Shown in pieces: positions 51,074-60,812 of a stretch of DNA of 64,000 nt. The DNA is from Faecalibacterium prausnitzii (GTDB taxonomy: Bacteria > Bacillota > Clostridia > Oscillospirales > Ruminococcaceae). The stretch's first letter is position 1. Each line of letters begins with the position of its first letter. The stretch spans positions 2,108,001-2,172,000 of the forward strand of contig NZ_CP065377.1 of NCBI RefSeq assembly GCF_019967995.1, written 5' to 3'. A program made the translations under genes and the position numbers. Under the pieces are notes generated by a model that saw nothing but the letters and a program-made list of their open reading frames with translations, ran no database searches and was not told the origin of the DNA.

Positions 51074-51544
51074 ATGGCAATTCCGGCCTATTATTCCCTC
51101 ATCCAGCGCGGCTCCACCGGCCCCGACGTAGCACTGGTGCAGACCTGGCTCAACGGCCTGCGCGACACCTGCACCTGGTACCACGAGCTGACCACGGATG
51201 GGCGGTTCGGCACCAAGAGCGTGAACGCGGTGAAGGAGTTCCAGCTCAAAAACGACATGAATGTGGACGGCAAGGTGGGCGCGAACACCTGGAACGTGCT
51301 CTACACCAAGTACACCGCCAAACACGGCCTGCACGTCCCCTACCCCGGCATCGTGCTGCGGCAGGGCAGTTCCGGCGGCACGGTCCGGCTGGTGCAGCAG
51401 AAGCTGAACGCGCTGGGTGAAAAGCTCTCCACCGACGGCAAATACGGTGCTTCCACCGCAGCCGCCGTGGAGCGCTACCAGCGCCGCAACGGCCTCACTG
51501 CCGACGGCGCAGTCGGCAAAGCCACCTGGGAGAAGATGTTCTGA
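51074..51544 (+). CDS. Peptidoglycan-binding protein with two PG_binding_1 repeats
   Basis: A 156-residue protein made of two PGB modules: RGSTGPDVALVQTWLN...DGRFGTKSVNAVKEFQ...DGKVGANTWNVLY and QGSSGGTVRLVQQKLN...DGKYGASTAAAVERYQ...DGAVGKATWEKMF. No signal peptide or catalytic domain is visible, so how it reaches the wall is unclear. AAGGAG at 51055-51060 favours TTG at 51068 or the ATG at 51074. It follows spoIIR, a combination compatible with a spore- or division-related wall function. Confidence 0.86.
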   Translation: MAIPAYYSLIQRGSTGPDVALVQTWLNGLRDTCTWYHELTTDGRFGTKSVNAVKEFQLKNDMNVDGKVGANTWNVLYTKYTAKHGLHVPYPGIVLRQGSSGGTVRLVQQKLNALGEKLSTDGKYGASTAAAVERYQRRNGLTADGAVGKATWEKMF

Positions 51545-51553
51545 CGACGGCCC

Positions 51554-51855
51554 ACCCTCTCCGTCTGCTTCGCAGACAGCTCCCCCGAAGGGGGAGCCAC
51601 TGGCGAGACGGTTTTGGGCGTACTGGATGAGCAAAGTTTCTTGAAACCATAAAATGGAGTGCTCCGTTGTTTCGTTCGACCGCATCTACCCAAACGCTCT
51701 TTGTCAGAGCGCAGTACAGATGTTGTTGGCCCTGACAGCGGAGCACTTCCGTTTACGATACGAAATACGTTCAGCGTCCAGCAGGGGCTGCCCGGCATGC
51801 CAATGGCTCGCCCTTCGGGAGAGCTGGCAAACCCGCAGGGTTTGACTGAGAGGGT
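51554..51855. repeat. Long hairpin repeat element R19
   Basis: About 302 bp, ends ACCCTCTCCGTC and TTTGACTGAGAGGGT. Left hairpins GTCTGC-TTC-GCAGAC and GCTCCCCCGAAGGGGGAGC; right half CTCGCCCTTCGGGAGAG and CAAACCCGCAGGGTTTG. The interior shares GTACTGGATGAGCAAAG with the R12 interior. Its right end supplies the sbcD -35 box. Confidence 0.85.
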
Positions 51856-51870
51856 AAGGCCGTTTATAAT
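51842..51870 (+). promoter_or_regulatory. sbcDC promoter with -35 inside repeat R19
   Basis: TTGACT (in the repeat end) is followed after exactly 17 nt by TATAAT outside it, about 31 nt before the sbcD ATG. This is the only good promoter seen upstream. Confidence 0.78.
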
Positions 51871-51901
51871 AAAAGCATTCCAACTGAAAGGCGGTGCTCC
51901 C

Positions 51902-53041
51902 ATGCGTTTTCTTCACCTCTCCGACCTGCACCTCGGCAAGCGGGTCTGCGAGTTCTCCATGCTGGACGACCAGCGGTATATTCTGGAGGAGATCTTATCG
52001 CTCCTCGACACCCACCCCGTGGATGCTGTTCTGCTGGCGGGCGACCTCTACGACAAGCCTGTGCCCCCCGCCGAAGCCGTCCGTCTGCTGGACTGGTTCC
52101 TCACCGAACTGGCCGACCGGAAGCTGCCGGTCTTCGCCATCAGCGGCAACCACGACTCCGCCGAACGGATCGCGTTCGGTGCCCATCTGCTGGCGGGGAG
52201 CCAGGTCTACGTCAGCCCGGTGTTTGAAGGGGCCCCGGCCCCCATCCCCCTCACCGACGCATACGGCCCGGTGGATATTTACTTACTGCCCTTCCTGAAA
52301 CCCGCCACGGTGCGCCACATCTACCCGGACGAGCCCATCGAGAGCTACAGCGACGCCCTGGGCTGTGTGCTGCGCCGCTGCGCCCCCGACCCGGCCCGCC
52401 GCAGCGTACTGGTGGCCCACCAGTTCGTGGCCGGTGCCGCCGCCTGCGAGAGCGAGGAGCCATCGGTGGGCGGGCTGGACTGTGTGGATGCCGCCCTCTT
52501 TGACGGCTTCGACTATGTGGCCCTCGGCCACCTGCACAGCCCCCAGAAGGTGGGCCGCGATACCCTGCGCTACTGCGGCACCCCGCTGAAGTATTCCTTC
52601 TCGGAGGCGCACCAGCACAAGAGCGCAACGTTTGTGGAGCTGGGGCCGAAGGGAGAAGTCACGCTTTCCACCGAGCCGCTGACCCCGAAGCACGACCTGC
52701 GGGAGCTGCGCGGCAGCTACATGGAGCTGACCGACCGCCGCAGCTATGCAGGCACGGCCACCGACGACTATCTGCACATCACCCTGACCGACGAGCAGGA
52801 TGTGCCCGATGCGCTGGCCCGGCTGCGGGTCATCTACCCGAACCTGATGCGGCTGGACTACGACAACCTCCGCACCCGCACCCAGGCCGACCTCGACGCC
52901 CCGGCCCAGACCGAGCAGAAAACGCCGCTGGAACACTTCGCGGCCTTTTATGCGCTGCAAAACAATCAGCCCCTGAGCGCCGAGCAGGCTGCCTTCTGCC
53001 AGCAGCTCATTGAAACGCTCTGGAAGGAGGAGGACGCATGA
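51902..53041 (+). CDS. sbcD: Exonuclease subunit SbcD (Mre11-like)
   Basis: A 379-residue metallophosphoesterase: RFLHLSDLHLGKRVCEFSML, VLLAGDLYDKPVPPAEAV, FAISGNHDSAERIAFG, and YVALGHLHSPQ, giving the two-metal site of Mre11/SbcD nucleases. With SbcC it cuts hairpins and ends blocked by protein. The ATG at 51902 starts MRFLHLSD; the stop overlaps the sbcC start (ATGA). Its promoter is shared with a repeat end. Confidence 0.97.
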   Translation: MRFLHLSDLHLGKRVCEFSMLDDQRYILEEILSLLDTHPVDAVLLAGDLYDKPVPPAEAVRLLDWFLTELADRKLPVFAISGNHDSAERIAFGAHLLAGSQVYVSPVFEGAPAPIPLTDAYGPVDIYLLPFLKPATVRHIYPDEPIESYSDALGCVLRRCAPDPARRSVLVAHQFVAGAAACESEEPSVGGLDCVDAALFDGFDYVALGHLHSPQKVGRDTLRYCGTPLKYSFSEAHQHKSATFVELGPKGEVTLSTEPLTPKHDLRELRGSYMELTDRRSYAGTATDDYLHITLTDEQDVPDALARLRVIYPNLMRLDYDNLRTRTQADLDAPAQTEQKTPLEHFAAFYALQNNQPLSAEQAAFCQQLIETLWKEEDA

Positions 53042-55830
53042 GACCCCTGAAGCTGACCATTTCGGCCTTCGGGCCATACGCCAGCGCCGTCACGCTGGAG
53101 CTGGAGCGCCTGGGCAAAGGCGGCCTGTATCTCGTCACCGGTGACACCGGCGCGGGCAAGACCACCCTTTTCGACGCCATCACCTATGCCCTGTACGACC
53201 ATTCCAGCGGCGGCGTGCGGGACGGCGCCATGCTGCGCAGCAAGTACGCTGACCCCGGCACCCCCACCTTTGTCGAGCTGGAATTTGAGGTGCGCGGCCA
53301 GCGGTACACCGTCCGCCGCAACCCGGACTACCTCCGCCCCAAAGCGCGGGGCGAGGGCACGACCACCGAAAAGGCAGACGCCGTCCTCACCTACCCGGAC
53401 GGCCGCCCGCCAGTGACCCGGTCGAAGGATGTCACCGCCGCCGTCACCGCCCTCATCGGGCTGGACTACGACCAGTTCTGCCAGATCGCCATGATCGCGC
53501 AGGGGCAGTTCACCCGCCTGCTCAATGCCACGACCGAGGAGCGGAGCAAGATCTTCCGCAAACTGTTCCGCACCCAGCGCTACCAGAAATTGCAGGACGC
53601 ACTGCAAGAGGAGAACGCCCGCCTCACGGCCCAGCGCACGGCCCAGAACGTCCAGCTGGACGCGTTGCTCTCCGGCATCCGCTATCCGGAGACCGACCCC
53701 GACGCCGAAGCGCTGGGCGGGCTTTCGGCGCAGCGCCCCGCCGAGGAAGTCACCGCCCTGCTGGACGGGCTCCTCACCCGGCAGGAGGCGGAACTCTCCG
53801 CTGCTGCCGCCGCCCACACCGCCGCGCAGACGCAGCTGGACGCGCTGCAGCAGACGCTGGGCCGGGCCGAGCAGGCCGAAGCGCTCCGCCGCCAGCGGGT
53901 CGAAAAGCAGGCCGAGCTTGCCGCCCTGCTCCCCCGCCGGGACGCAGCCCGCGCCGATGCGGCCCGCCATGCAGGCGATGCCGCCGCACTGGACGCTTTG
54001 ACCGCCCAGCTGGAGCGGGCCAGAGCGGGCCTTGACGCCTGCGACGCGCTGGACAAGCTCTGCCGCGCACAGACCGCCGCCCGCAGCGAGGCCGACTTCG
54101 AACAGGCCAAAGCCCGCAAGGCGCGGGCCCAGCTGACCGCACTGGATGCAGAACTCGCCGCGCTGGACGCCGAAGCAGCCGCCCTCGGCGACCCGGAGAC
54201 CCGGAACGTGGCCCTGACCGCTCAGGCCGAGCAGCTCACCCGCCGGGAGACCGCCCTCACCGCGCTGGCCCAGAGCCTGACCGAAGACCAGCGCCGCACC
54301 CACGCAGCCCGACAGGCACAGGACGCCTACCGCACCGCAGCCGCCGCGCAGGAAGCCGCCCACGCGGAGCGGGACGCCTGCGAGCGGGCGTTTCTGGACG
54401 CACAGGCCGGACTTCTGGCGCAGGGCCTTGCCGAAGGCACCCCCTGTCCCGTCTGCGGCAGTGTCCACCACCCGGCCAAAGCAGCGCTGCCTCACACCGC
54501 CCCCACCCAGGCGCAGGTGACCGCCGCCAAGCAGGCGGCCGAAGCGGCAGACCGCGAAGCGCAGGACCGCGCGGCCGCCGCCCGCGAAGCCCTCGCCGCC
54601 CAGCGGGAGGGCAAAGCCACCCTCCGCCGGGACGCCGAAAGCCTTCTGCCTGAACGCTTCACCTCGCCGGAGGGGCCGGTCGCTCTGACCGTGGCCCTGC
54701 TGAAAACGGCCCTTGCCGAGGAGACCGCCGCGCTCCAGACCGCACAGGCCGAGAACCGCGCAGCCCGGCAAAAGGCCGCCGCCGACTGTGCCCGCCGCAC
54801 CCGGCTGGATACCACCCGCAAGACCAAAACGGCCCAGCGCACTGCGCTGGAAGCAGCAGCGGCCTCTGCCGAACAGACTGCCGCTGCCCGCGAAGCCACG
54901 GCTGCGGCGCTGGAACAGCAGATCACCGAAGCCCGGCAGACCGCACCGGCCAGCCGCGCCGAGGCCCAGCAGACGGTCGCCGACCTGACGGCCCAGCGCA
55001 CTGCCTTGCGCACCGGCATGGAGCAGGCCGAAGCCGCCCGCCGCGCTGCGGAAAACGCCGTCGCTGCCGCCGAAGCTGCCGTGCAGGCCCTGCAAGACCA
55101 GCAGGCCCCGGAGACCGAGGCTACAGACCTCGACGCTTTGCGCACCCGGCTCACTGCGCTGCAAACGGCCCGCCAGCAGGCCGCCGAACAGGAAAAAGCC
55201 CTGACGGCCCAACTGGTGCCCAACCGCCGCGCCGCCGCCGACTACCGCCGCCTGGCCGCCGCCCGGCAGGTGCTGGAGACCCGCTGGCAGTGGGTCAACG
55301 CGCTGGCCTCCACAGCGGGCGGCACCCTGAGCAGCAAGCAGAAGATCAAGCTGGAAGCCTACATCCAGATGCACTATCTCGACCGCATCCTCGTCCACGC
55401 CAACACCCGCCTGATGCAGATGACCGCCGGGCAGTACGAGCTGGAGCGGGTCGGGGCCGAGAACCAGCGCAGCCAGTCCGGCCTGGACCTCGGCGTCATC
55501 GACCACTACAACGGCACCCGCCGCAGTGTGAAGACCCTTTCCGGCGGCGAGAGCTTCAAGGCCTCGCTGGCGCTGGCGCTGGGCCTTTCGGACGAAGTCC
55601 AGAGCACGGCCGGCGGCATCCGGCTGGATACCCTCTTCCTCGACGAGGGCTTCGGTTCCCTCGACGACGAAAGTCTGGAACAGGCCATCCGGGTCCTCTC
55701 CGGCCTGACCGAGGGCGACCGGCTCGTGGGCATCATCTCCCACGTCGCCGCCCTCAAAGACCGCATCGACCATCAGGTCCTCGTCAAAAAGGCCCGCAGC
55801 GGGGGGAGCACGGTGGAGCTGATCGTGTAA
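53038..55830 (+). CDS. sbcC: Exonuclease subunit SbcC (Rad50-like)
   Basis: A 930-residue ABC-type SMC-like ATPase: Walker A VTGDTGAGKTTLFDAITYAL, FCQIAMIAQGQFTRLL (Q-loop), two Ala/Arg/Gln/Glu-rich coiled coils around the zinc hook CPVCGSVHHP near residue 470, and the C-terminal LSGGESFKASLALALGLSD with Walker B TLFLDEGFGSLDDESL. Strong alanine bias reflects the high GC. Coupled to sbcD. Confidence 0.97.
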   Translation: MRPLKLTISAFGPYASAVTLELERLGKGGLYLVTGDTGAGKTTLFDAITYALYDHSSGGVRDGAMLRSKYADPGTPTFVELEFEVRGQRYTVRRNPDYLRPKARGEGTTTEKADAVLTYPDGRPPVTRSKDVTAAVTALIGLDYDQFCQIAMIAQGQFTRLLNATTEERSKIFRKLFRTQRYQKLQDALQEENARLTAQRTAQNVQLDALLSGIRYPETDPDAEALGGLSAQRPAEEVTALLDGLLTRQEAELSAAAAAHTAAQTQLDALQQTLGRAEQAEALRRQRVEKQAELAALLPRRDAARADAARHAGDAAALDALTAQLERARAGLDACDALDKLCRAQTAARSEADFEQAKARKARAQLTALDAELAALDAEAAALGDPETRNVALTAQAEQLTRRETALTALAQSLTEDQRRTHAARQAQDAYRTAAAAQEAAHAERDACERAFLDAQAGLLAQGLAEGTPCPVCGSVHHPAKAALPHTAPTQAQVTAAKQAAEAADREAQDRAAAAREALAAQREGKATLRRDAESLLPERFTSPEGPVALTVALLKTALAEETAALQTAQAENRAARQKAAADCARRTRLDTTRKTKTAQRTALEAAAASAEQTAAAREATAAALEQQITEARQTAPASRAEAQQTVADLTAQRTALRTGMEQAEAARRAAENAVAAAEAAVQALQDQQAPETEATDLDALRTRLTALQTARQQAAEQEKALTAQLVPNRRAAADYRRLAAARQVLETRWQWVNALASTAGGTLSSKQKIKLEAYIQMHYLDRILVHANTRLMQMTAGQYELERVGAENQRSQSGLDLGVIDHYNGTRRSVKTLSGGESFKASLALALGLSDEVQSTAGGIRLDTLFLDEGFGSLDDESLEQAIRVLSGLTEGDRLVGIISHVAALKDRIDHQVLVKKARSGGSTVELIV

Positions 55831-55867
55831 ACATGTCCGTTTTTCCACCCTCTGTTTCGGCCCTGCC

Positions 55868-55910
55868 GACAAAAAAATCTCCGCGCAGCTGCGCGGAGAT
55901 TTTTTGTTTG
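55868..55910. terminator. Bidirectional terminator between sbcC and dnaK
   Basis: AAAAAATCTCCGCGCAG pairs with CTGCGCGGAGATTTTTT, a perfect palindrome with A and T flanks. Confidence 0.95.
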
Positions 55911-55915
55911 CCTTC

Positions 55916-57715
55916 TTATTGTTCTTCCTGTTCTTCGCTCGTGTAGAGCATCATCAGGTGGTTGGCCGAAGCTTCCAGCTGCTCTTTGGCCTGCCGGAGG
56001 TTTGCTTCCTCGGTCTCGTTCATCTTTTCGGGTTTGTCCTTCCGCAGGCAGCGGCGGAGGTTGGCCACATCGGCCTTGATGCGGTTCTTTTCGTCCTTGT
56101 CCAGCTCCTTTTTGCACTTGGACAGGGCCTCATCCACCTTGTAGGCCAGCACTTCGGCCTGATTGTGAAGTTCCAGCCGCTCTTTCCGGCGGCTGTCTTC
56201 AGCCTCATACGCGGCGGCATCCGCCATGGCGCGCTGGATCTCGTGTTCCGACAGGTTCGTGCTGCCGGTGATGGTGATGTTCTGCTCCCGCCCGGTGCCG
56301 AGGTCTTTGGCGGAGACCTTCACGACGCCGTTGACGTCGATATCAAAAGTCACTTCGATCTGCGGCTTGGACGAGAAGCTGGCACGGATGCCGTTCAGCT
56401 TGAACTTGCCCAGGCTCTTGTTGTCCCGCGCAAAATGGCGTTCTCCCTGCAGGACGTTGATCTCCACGCTGGTCTGCATCGGGCGCGCCGTCGTGAAGAT
56501 CTGGCTCTTCCGGGTGGGGATCATGCTGTTGCGGGTGATGAGCGGGGTCGCCACGCCGCCCAGCGTCTCAATGGACAAGGTCAGCGGAGTGACATCCATC
56601 AGCACAAGGCCCTGCGCAGCGGCACCGGCAGCACCGGCCAGCTTGCCGCCGCCCTGCAGCAGAGCGCCCTGGACCGCTGCGCCCATGGCGACACATTCGT
56701 CCGGGTTCAGGCTGTGGCTGGGCTCGCAGCCCAGCAGCTCTTTGACCTGACGTTCTACGGCCGGCATCCGGGTGCTGCCGCCCACCAGAAGCACCTTGCC
56801 CAGCTGGCTGGCGGCGATGCCTGCATCCCGCAGGGCATTCTGCACCGGCTGCACGGTGCGGGCCAGCAGGTCGCCGGTCATCATCTCGAACTGCGGGCGG
56901 GTGAGCGTCAGGTCCAGATGGTGGGGGCCGTCTTTGCCCACCGCAATGAAGGGCAGGTTCAGCTGTGCGCTCAGCGCGCTGGATAGCTCCTTCTTGGCCT
57001 TTTCGGCCTCCTCTTTCAGACGGCCCATGGCGGCGGGGTCGCGGCTCAGGTCGATGCGGTCGGATTTCTTGAACTCCGCCACCGCATACTCCACGATCCG
57101 CTCATCGAAATCATCGCCGCCCAGATGGGTGTCGCCGCCGGTAGCCAGCACCGTGAAGGTGCCATCCTCGATCTCGATGATGGAGACATCGAAGGTGCCG
57201 CCGCCCAGGTCATAGACCAAAATCTTCTGCGGCGCTTCGTTGTCCAGACCGTAGGCCACCGCTGCGGCTGTAGGCTCGTTGATGATGCGCAGAACGTTCA
57301 GCCCCGCGATGCGGCCTGCATCCTGCGTAGCCTTGCGCTGGCTGTCGTCAAAGTAGGCAGGCACCGTGATGACGGCCTCGGTCACCGGCTCGCCGAGGTA
57401 GCTCTCAGCGTCGCGGCGGATCTTCGTCAGGATCATGGCGCTGATCTCCTGTGGGGTCAGGTCTTTGCCGTCGATGTGGACCCGGTGGTCGGAACCCATG
57501 TAGCGCTTGATGCTGGAGATGGTGCGGCCGGAGTTGGTCGCGATCTGGCGCTTGGCCGCACCGCCCACCAGACGCTCACCGTCTCTGGTAAAGGCGACCA
57601 CGCTGGGGGTGGTGCGTTCGCCCTCGGCATTGGCGATGACCACGGGCTTGCCGCCCTCGACCACTGCCACACAGGAGTTGGTCGTTCCAAGGTCGATTCC
57701 GATCACGTTGCTCAT
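55916..57715 (-). CDS. dnaK: DnaK (Hsp70) chaperone
   Basis: A 599-residue Hsp70: phosphate-1 [20 protein letters not shown], connect [19 protein letters not shown], phosphate-2, adenosine motif [15 protein letters not shown] and the substrate-binding domain [28 protein letters not shown]. The lid is shorter and the C-terminal acidic EEVD-like tail of main DnaKs is absent (ends [10 protein letters not shown]). There is no grpE, dnaJ or hrcA nearby, and no CIRCE element upstream, so this may be a second Hsp70. A GAGG site precedes the ATG at 57715. Confidence 0.92.
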   Translation of the reverse strand: MSNVIGIDLGTTNSCVAVVEGGKPVVIANAEGERTTPSVVAFTRDGERLVGGAAKRQIATNSGRTISSIKRYMGSDHRVHIDGKDLTPQEISAMILTKIRRDAESYLGEPVTEAVITVPAYFDDSQRKATQDAGRIAGLNVLRIINEPTAAAVAYGLDNEAPQKILVYDLGGGTFDVSIIEIEDGTFTVLATGGDTHLGGDDFDERIVEYAVAEFKKSDRIDLSRDPAAMGRLKEEAEKAKKELSSALSAQLNLPFIAVGKDGPHHLDLTLTRPQFEMMTGDLLARTVQPVQNALRDAGIAASQLGKVLLVGGSTRMPAVERQVKELLGCEPSHSLNPDECVAMGAAVQGALLQGGGKLAGAAGAAAQGLVLMDVTPLTLSIETLGGVATPLITRNSMIPTRKSQIFTTARPMQTSVEINVLQGERHFARDNKSLGKFKLNGIRASFSSKPQIEVTFDIDVNGVVKVSAKDLGTGREQNITITGSTNLSEHEIQRAMADAAAYEAEDSRRKERLELHNQAEVLAYKVDEALSKCKKELDKDEKNRIKADVANLRRCLRKDKPEKMNETEEANLRQAKEQLEASANHLMMLYTSEEQEEQ

Positions 57716-57824
57716 AGTGCTTGTCCTCTTTTCTTGCGGCACAGATTTTTTTCCAGAATCATCTTACCGATTTCCTATGACGATTTCATAGAACAAATGT
57801 AAAGAATTTGTGTTCCTGCCGATC

Positions 57825-58889
57825 TCATCGGTTCTCCAGCCCTTCGTTCATCAGCTCCGCCACGGTCTTCCGGGTCTCGTCCAGCCAGATCTCCGCGTCC
57901 GGTGCCCCCTCTTCCAGCTGGATGCAGAAGCCCTGCTCGGCCTCCGCCAGCTCCATCAGCGCCTTTTTGCGGGAGACATACCGCGTTTCGCACTGGGCGA
58001 TGCGGAGCCGGATCTGCGGCGTATAGGAGACATCCGGCATCCCGCGGGCGGCACTCTGGGCGCGGCGGTAGTATTGCAGCGCGGCGGCGGCTTCCTGCCC
58101 GGAGGCCGCTGCGTCATCGCCAAGGGCGATCATGGCCTGCACTTCCCCGGCCTCGGCGGCTTTTTTCCACATCCGCCGGGCCTGTACCTTGCTGCGCCGG
58201 GCACCCCGGCCCTGATACAGGCAGTCGCCCAACAGCGCCAGCGCTTCGGCGCTGCCCGCCTCGGCGGCTTTTTCATAGTGCTGCACCGCCTCGGCCCAGC
58301 TGCCCTGCCGCGCGGCATCGTAGCCCGCATCCAGTTCTTCCAGACCGGGGCCTTCGCTGCCCCGCTCCGACTTGAGCAGCCCGTTCAGGATGGAGCCATC
58401 CAGCGTAGCGGAATTGGTCCACGGGTCGATGACCACACCGTCGATGCCGTCGGTGTTCAGGGCATATTCCATGGCCTCCCGCATCCCGCGCTCGGCCATG
58501 GGCCGGGTGGCCGTGGCGCGCTCGGCTTCCGCCGTCTTCACCGAAGTGAACAGGGGTAGGTAGCTGCGCTCCTTCCGGGTGTGGAGCAGCCAGGGGTCCA
58601 GCCCTTCTGCCTTTTCCGCCGGGATGGGCATGGAAGCCCACGGAGCCGGGCCGCTCTGCGGGTCGGCTGCGGCATCCAGCGGCACCAGCACCCGCGTTTT
58701 CAGCTCCAGTGCATAGTTCAGGGCGTTCATCAGGTTCCAGAAATGCGTCTCGTTCTGCTCCCGGTAGAGCCGCTCCACGGCCTGCTCCACCACCGGGCAG
58801 CCCGTGCCCGCCGGGCTGTATTGGGGGGCAGCCTTTTTCTTCCGGCTGCCCACCGGGCGGAACCGCCGTGCGCTTTTCTCGTATTCCAT
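57825..58889 (-). CDS. SseB-domain protein with Sel1/TPR-like repeats
   Basis: A protein of about 354 residues. Residues about 30-170 resemble the SseB N-terminal domain (VEQAVERLYREQNETHFWNL, RSYLPLFTS, GIDGVVIDPWTN). Residues about 190-290 contain Sel1-like repeats (WAEAVQHYEKAAEAGSAEAL, ARRMWKKAAEAGEVQAM) and end in a helical tail. Sel1 and TPR repeats mediate protein contacts. It is transcribed toward the orphan dnaK, 109 nt upstream, and so could be its partner. No enzymatic motif is seen. The ATG at 58889 has AAGGG 9 nt upstream. Confidence 0.8.
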   Translation of the reverse strand: MEYEKSARRFRPVGSRKKKAAPQYSPAGTGCPVVEQAVERLYREQNETHFWNLMNALNYALELKTRVLVPLDAAADPQSGPAPWASMPIPAEKAEGLDPWLLHTRKERSYLPLFTSVKTAEAERATATRPMAERGMREAMEYALNTDGIDGVVIDPWTNSATLDGSILNGLLKSERGSEGPGLEELDAGYDAARQGSWAEAVQHYEKAAEAGSAEALALLGDCLYQGRGARRSKVQARRMWKKAAEAGEVQAMIALGDDAAASGQEAAAALQYYRRAQSAARGMPDVSYTPQIRLRIAQCETRYVSRKKALMELAEAEQGFCIQLEEGAPDAEIWLDETRKTVAELMNEGLENR

Positions 58890-58927
58890 TTGCATCACCC
58901 TTCTTTTTCCATCCGTCATAATAATTT

Positions 58928-58956
58928 ATTATAGCAGGATTTCCCAAGTTTCACAA
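58928..58956 (-). promoter_or_regulatory. Promoter of the SseB/Sel1-dnaK unit
   Basis: TTGTGA, 17 nt, TATAAT on the minus strand, 39 nt upstream of the gene. Confidence 0.6.
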
Positions 58957-59072
58957 TGGGGAAGACGCACCGCATTTTTCCGCAAAACAATAGCATTCCG
59001 ACTCCGGTTGTATTATAATATGCGATGGGAAAGTTTCCCCCGATTTACATTTCAGAAAAGGAGTCTTTCGCC

Positions 59073-60812
59073 TTGAACAAAATGCTTACCCACCTGAACG
59101 GCTACAAGCGCGAGGCCGTCCTCGCGCCGCTGTTCAAGATGCTGGAAGCCACGTTCGACCTGTTTGTCCCTCTGGTCATGGCAGACATCGTCAACGTCGG
59201 CATTGCGGCGCACGACCTGCAGTATATCCTTGCGCGGTGCGGCATCCTGCTGCTGCTCGCCGTCATCGGCCTGACCTGCAGCCTGACGGCCCAGTATTTC
59301 TCCGCCAAGGCCGCTGTGGGCTACTCCACCTCGCTGCGCCATGCGCTGTTTGAGCACATCCAGAAGCTCGGCTTCACCGAGATGGATACGCTGGGCACCA
59401 GCACCCTCATCACCCGCATGACCAGCGACATCAATCAGGTGCAGAGCGGCCTGAACCTCTTCCTCCGCCTGTTCCTGCGCAGCCCGTTCGTGGTGGTCGG
59501 GGCCATGGTCATGGCCTTCACGGTCAATGCGCGGGCCGCATGGATCTTCGTGGTGGCCATCCCGCTGCTGTCCATCGTGGTCTTCGGCATCATGGTCCTG
59601 ACCAACCCGCTGTATAAGACCGCCCAGACCCGTCTGGACCGGGTGCTGGGCCTGACCCGCGAGAACCTGACCGGCGTTCGCGTCGTCCGCGCCTTTGACA
59701 AGGAGAAGAGCGAGATCGACCGCTTCGAGTCCGCCAACGACCTGCTGACCAAAATGCAGCTCCACGTCGGCCATCTCTCCTCCCTGATGAGCCCGCTGAC
59801 CTACGTGATCATCAACCTGGCCATCGTGGCTCTGCTGTATGTGGGCAGCATCGAGATCAACATCGGCGGCATGGCAGCCGGTGATGTCATCGCGCTGGTC
59901 AACTACATGAACCAGATCCTGGTCGAGCTGGTCAAGCTGGCCAACCTCATCGTGCAGATCAGCAAGGCGCTGGCCTGCGCCAGCCGTGTGCAGGCCGTGC
60001 TGGACACGGAACCGGGGATGGCGTTCCCCGCTGCCCTTCCGGATGCCGTGGAGGCCGACAAGGCCGATGACGCCGTTCGGTTCGACCATGTCAGCCTGAC
60101 CTACGCCGGTGCCGGTGCCCCCAGCCTGTCGGACATCAGCTTCACGGCCAAATGCGGCCAGACCATCGGCGTCATCGGCGGCACGGGCAGCGGCAAATCC
60201 AGCCTCATCAACCTCATCCCCCGCTTCTACGATGCCACCGAGGGTTCGGTTGAGATCCTGGGCCGTCCGGTGCAGGCATACCCGCGGGACGTTCTGCGCG
60301 GCAGTGTCAGCGTCGTCATGCAGAAAGCGCAGCTCTTCGGCGGCACCATCCGCTCGAACCTGCTCTGGGGCAACAAGAACGCCTCGGATGCCGACCTGTG
60401 GGCCGCACTGGAAACGGCACAGGCTGCGGAATTCGTCAAGACGAAGCCCCTTGGGCTGGACGAGCCGGTGGAGCAGGGCGGCCGGAACCTCTCCGGCGGC
60501 CAGAAGCAGCGCCTGACCATTGCCCGCGCACTGGTGGGCAAGCCCGACATCCTCATTCTGGACGACAGCGCCAGCGCTCTGGACTACGCCACCGATGCCG
60601 CCCTGCGCAAGGCACTGGCGGCTCTGCCCGGCAGCCTGACCGTCTTCATCGTCAGCCAGCGCGCCGCCAGCCTGCAGCACGCCGACCAGATCCTCGTTCT
60701 GGACGACGGCAAACTCGTCGGCCTCGGCAAACACGCCGACCTGCTGGCCTCCTGCCCGGTCTATGAGGAGATCTATGCCAGCCAGTTCAAGAAAGGGGAT
60801 GCGCAGAAATGA
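59073..60812 (+). CDS. ABC exporter half-transporter A (degenerate ATP site)
   Basis: A 579-residue permease-ATPase. Six membrane helices lie in residues about 15-310. The ATPase has Walker A IGGTGSGKSSLINLIPRF, signature LSGGQKQRL, and Walker B DILILDDSASALD. Asp replaces the catalytic Glu after Walker B, and the switch His is Gln (FIVSQRAAS), typical of the degenerate site in heterodimeric exporters. Starts at TTG 59073, with AAAGGAG 9 nt upstream; the ATG at 59082 is further. Substrate unknown; multidrug or peptide export is likely by family. Confidence 0.92.
   Translation: MNKMLTHLNGYKREAVLAPLFKMLEATFDLFVPLVMADIVNVGIAAHDLQYILARCGILLLLAVIGLTCSLTAQYFSAKAAVGYSTSLRHALFEHIQKLGFTEMDTLGTSTLITRMTSDINQVQSGLNLFLRLFLRSPFVVVGAMVMAFTVNARAAWIFVVAIPLLSIVVFGIMVLTNPLYKTAQTRLDRVLGLTRENLTGVRVVRAFDKEKSEIDRFESANDLLTKMQLHVGHLSSLMSPLTYVIINLAIVALLYVGSIEINIGGMAAGDVIALVNYMNQILVELVKLANLIVQISKALACASRVQAVLDTEPGMAFPAALPDAVEADKADDAVRFDHVSLTYAGAGAPSLSDISFTAKCGQTIGVIGGTGSGKSSLINLIPRFYDATEGSVEILGRPVQAYPRDVLRGSVSVVMQKAQLFGGTIRSNLLWGNKNASDADLWAALETAQAAEFVKTKPLGLDEPVEQGGRNLSGGQKQRLTIARALVGKPDILILDDSASALDYATDAALRKALAALPGSLTVFIVSQRAASLQHADQILVLDDGKLVGLGKHADLLASCPVYEEIYASQFKKGDAQK

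Noticed and set aside
348..51855. CRISPR array
   Set aside because: The repeats are interspersed kilobases apart and are palindromic elements with variable interiors, not regularly spaced direct repeats; no cas gene is present.
57716..57824. CIRCE operator upstream of dnaK
   Set aside because: No TTAGCACTC-N9-GAGTGCTAA-like inverted repeat was found in the gap.
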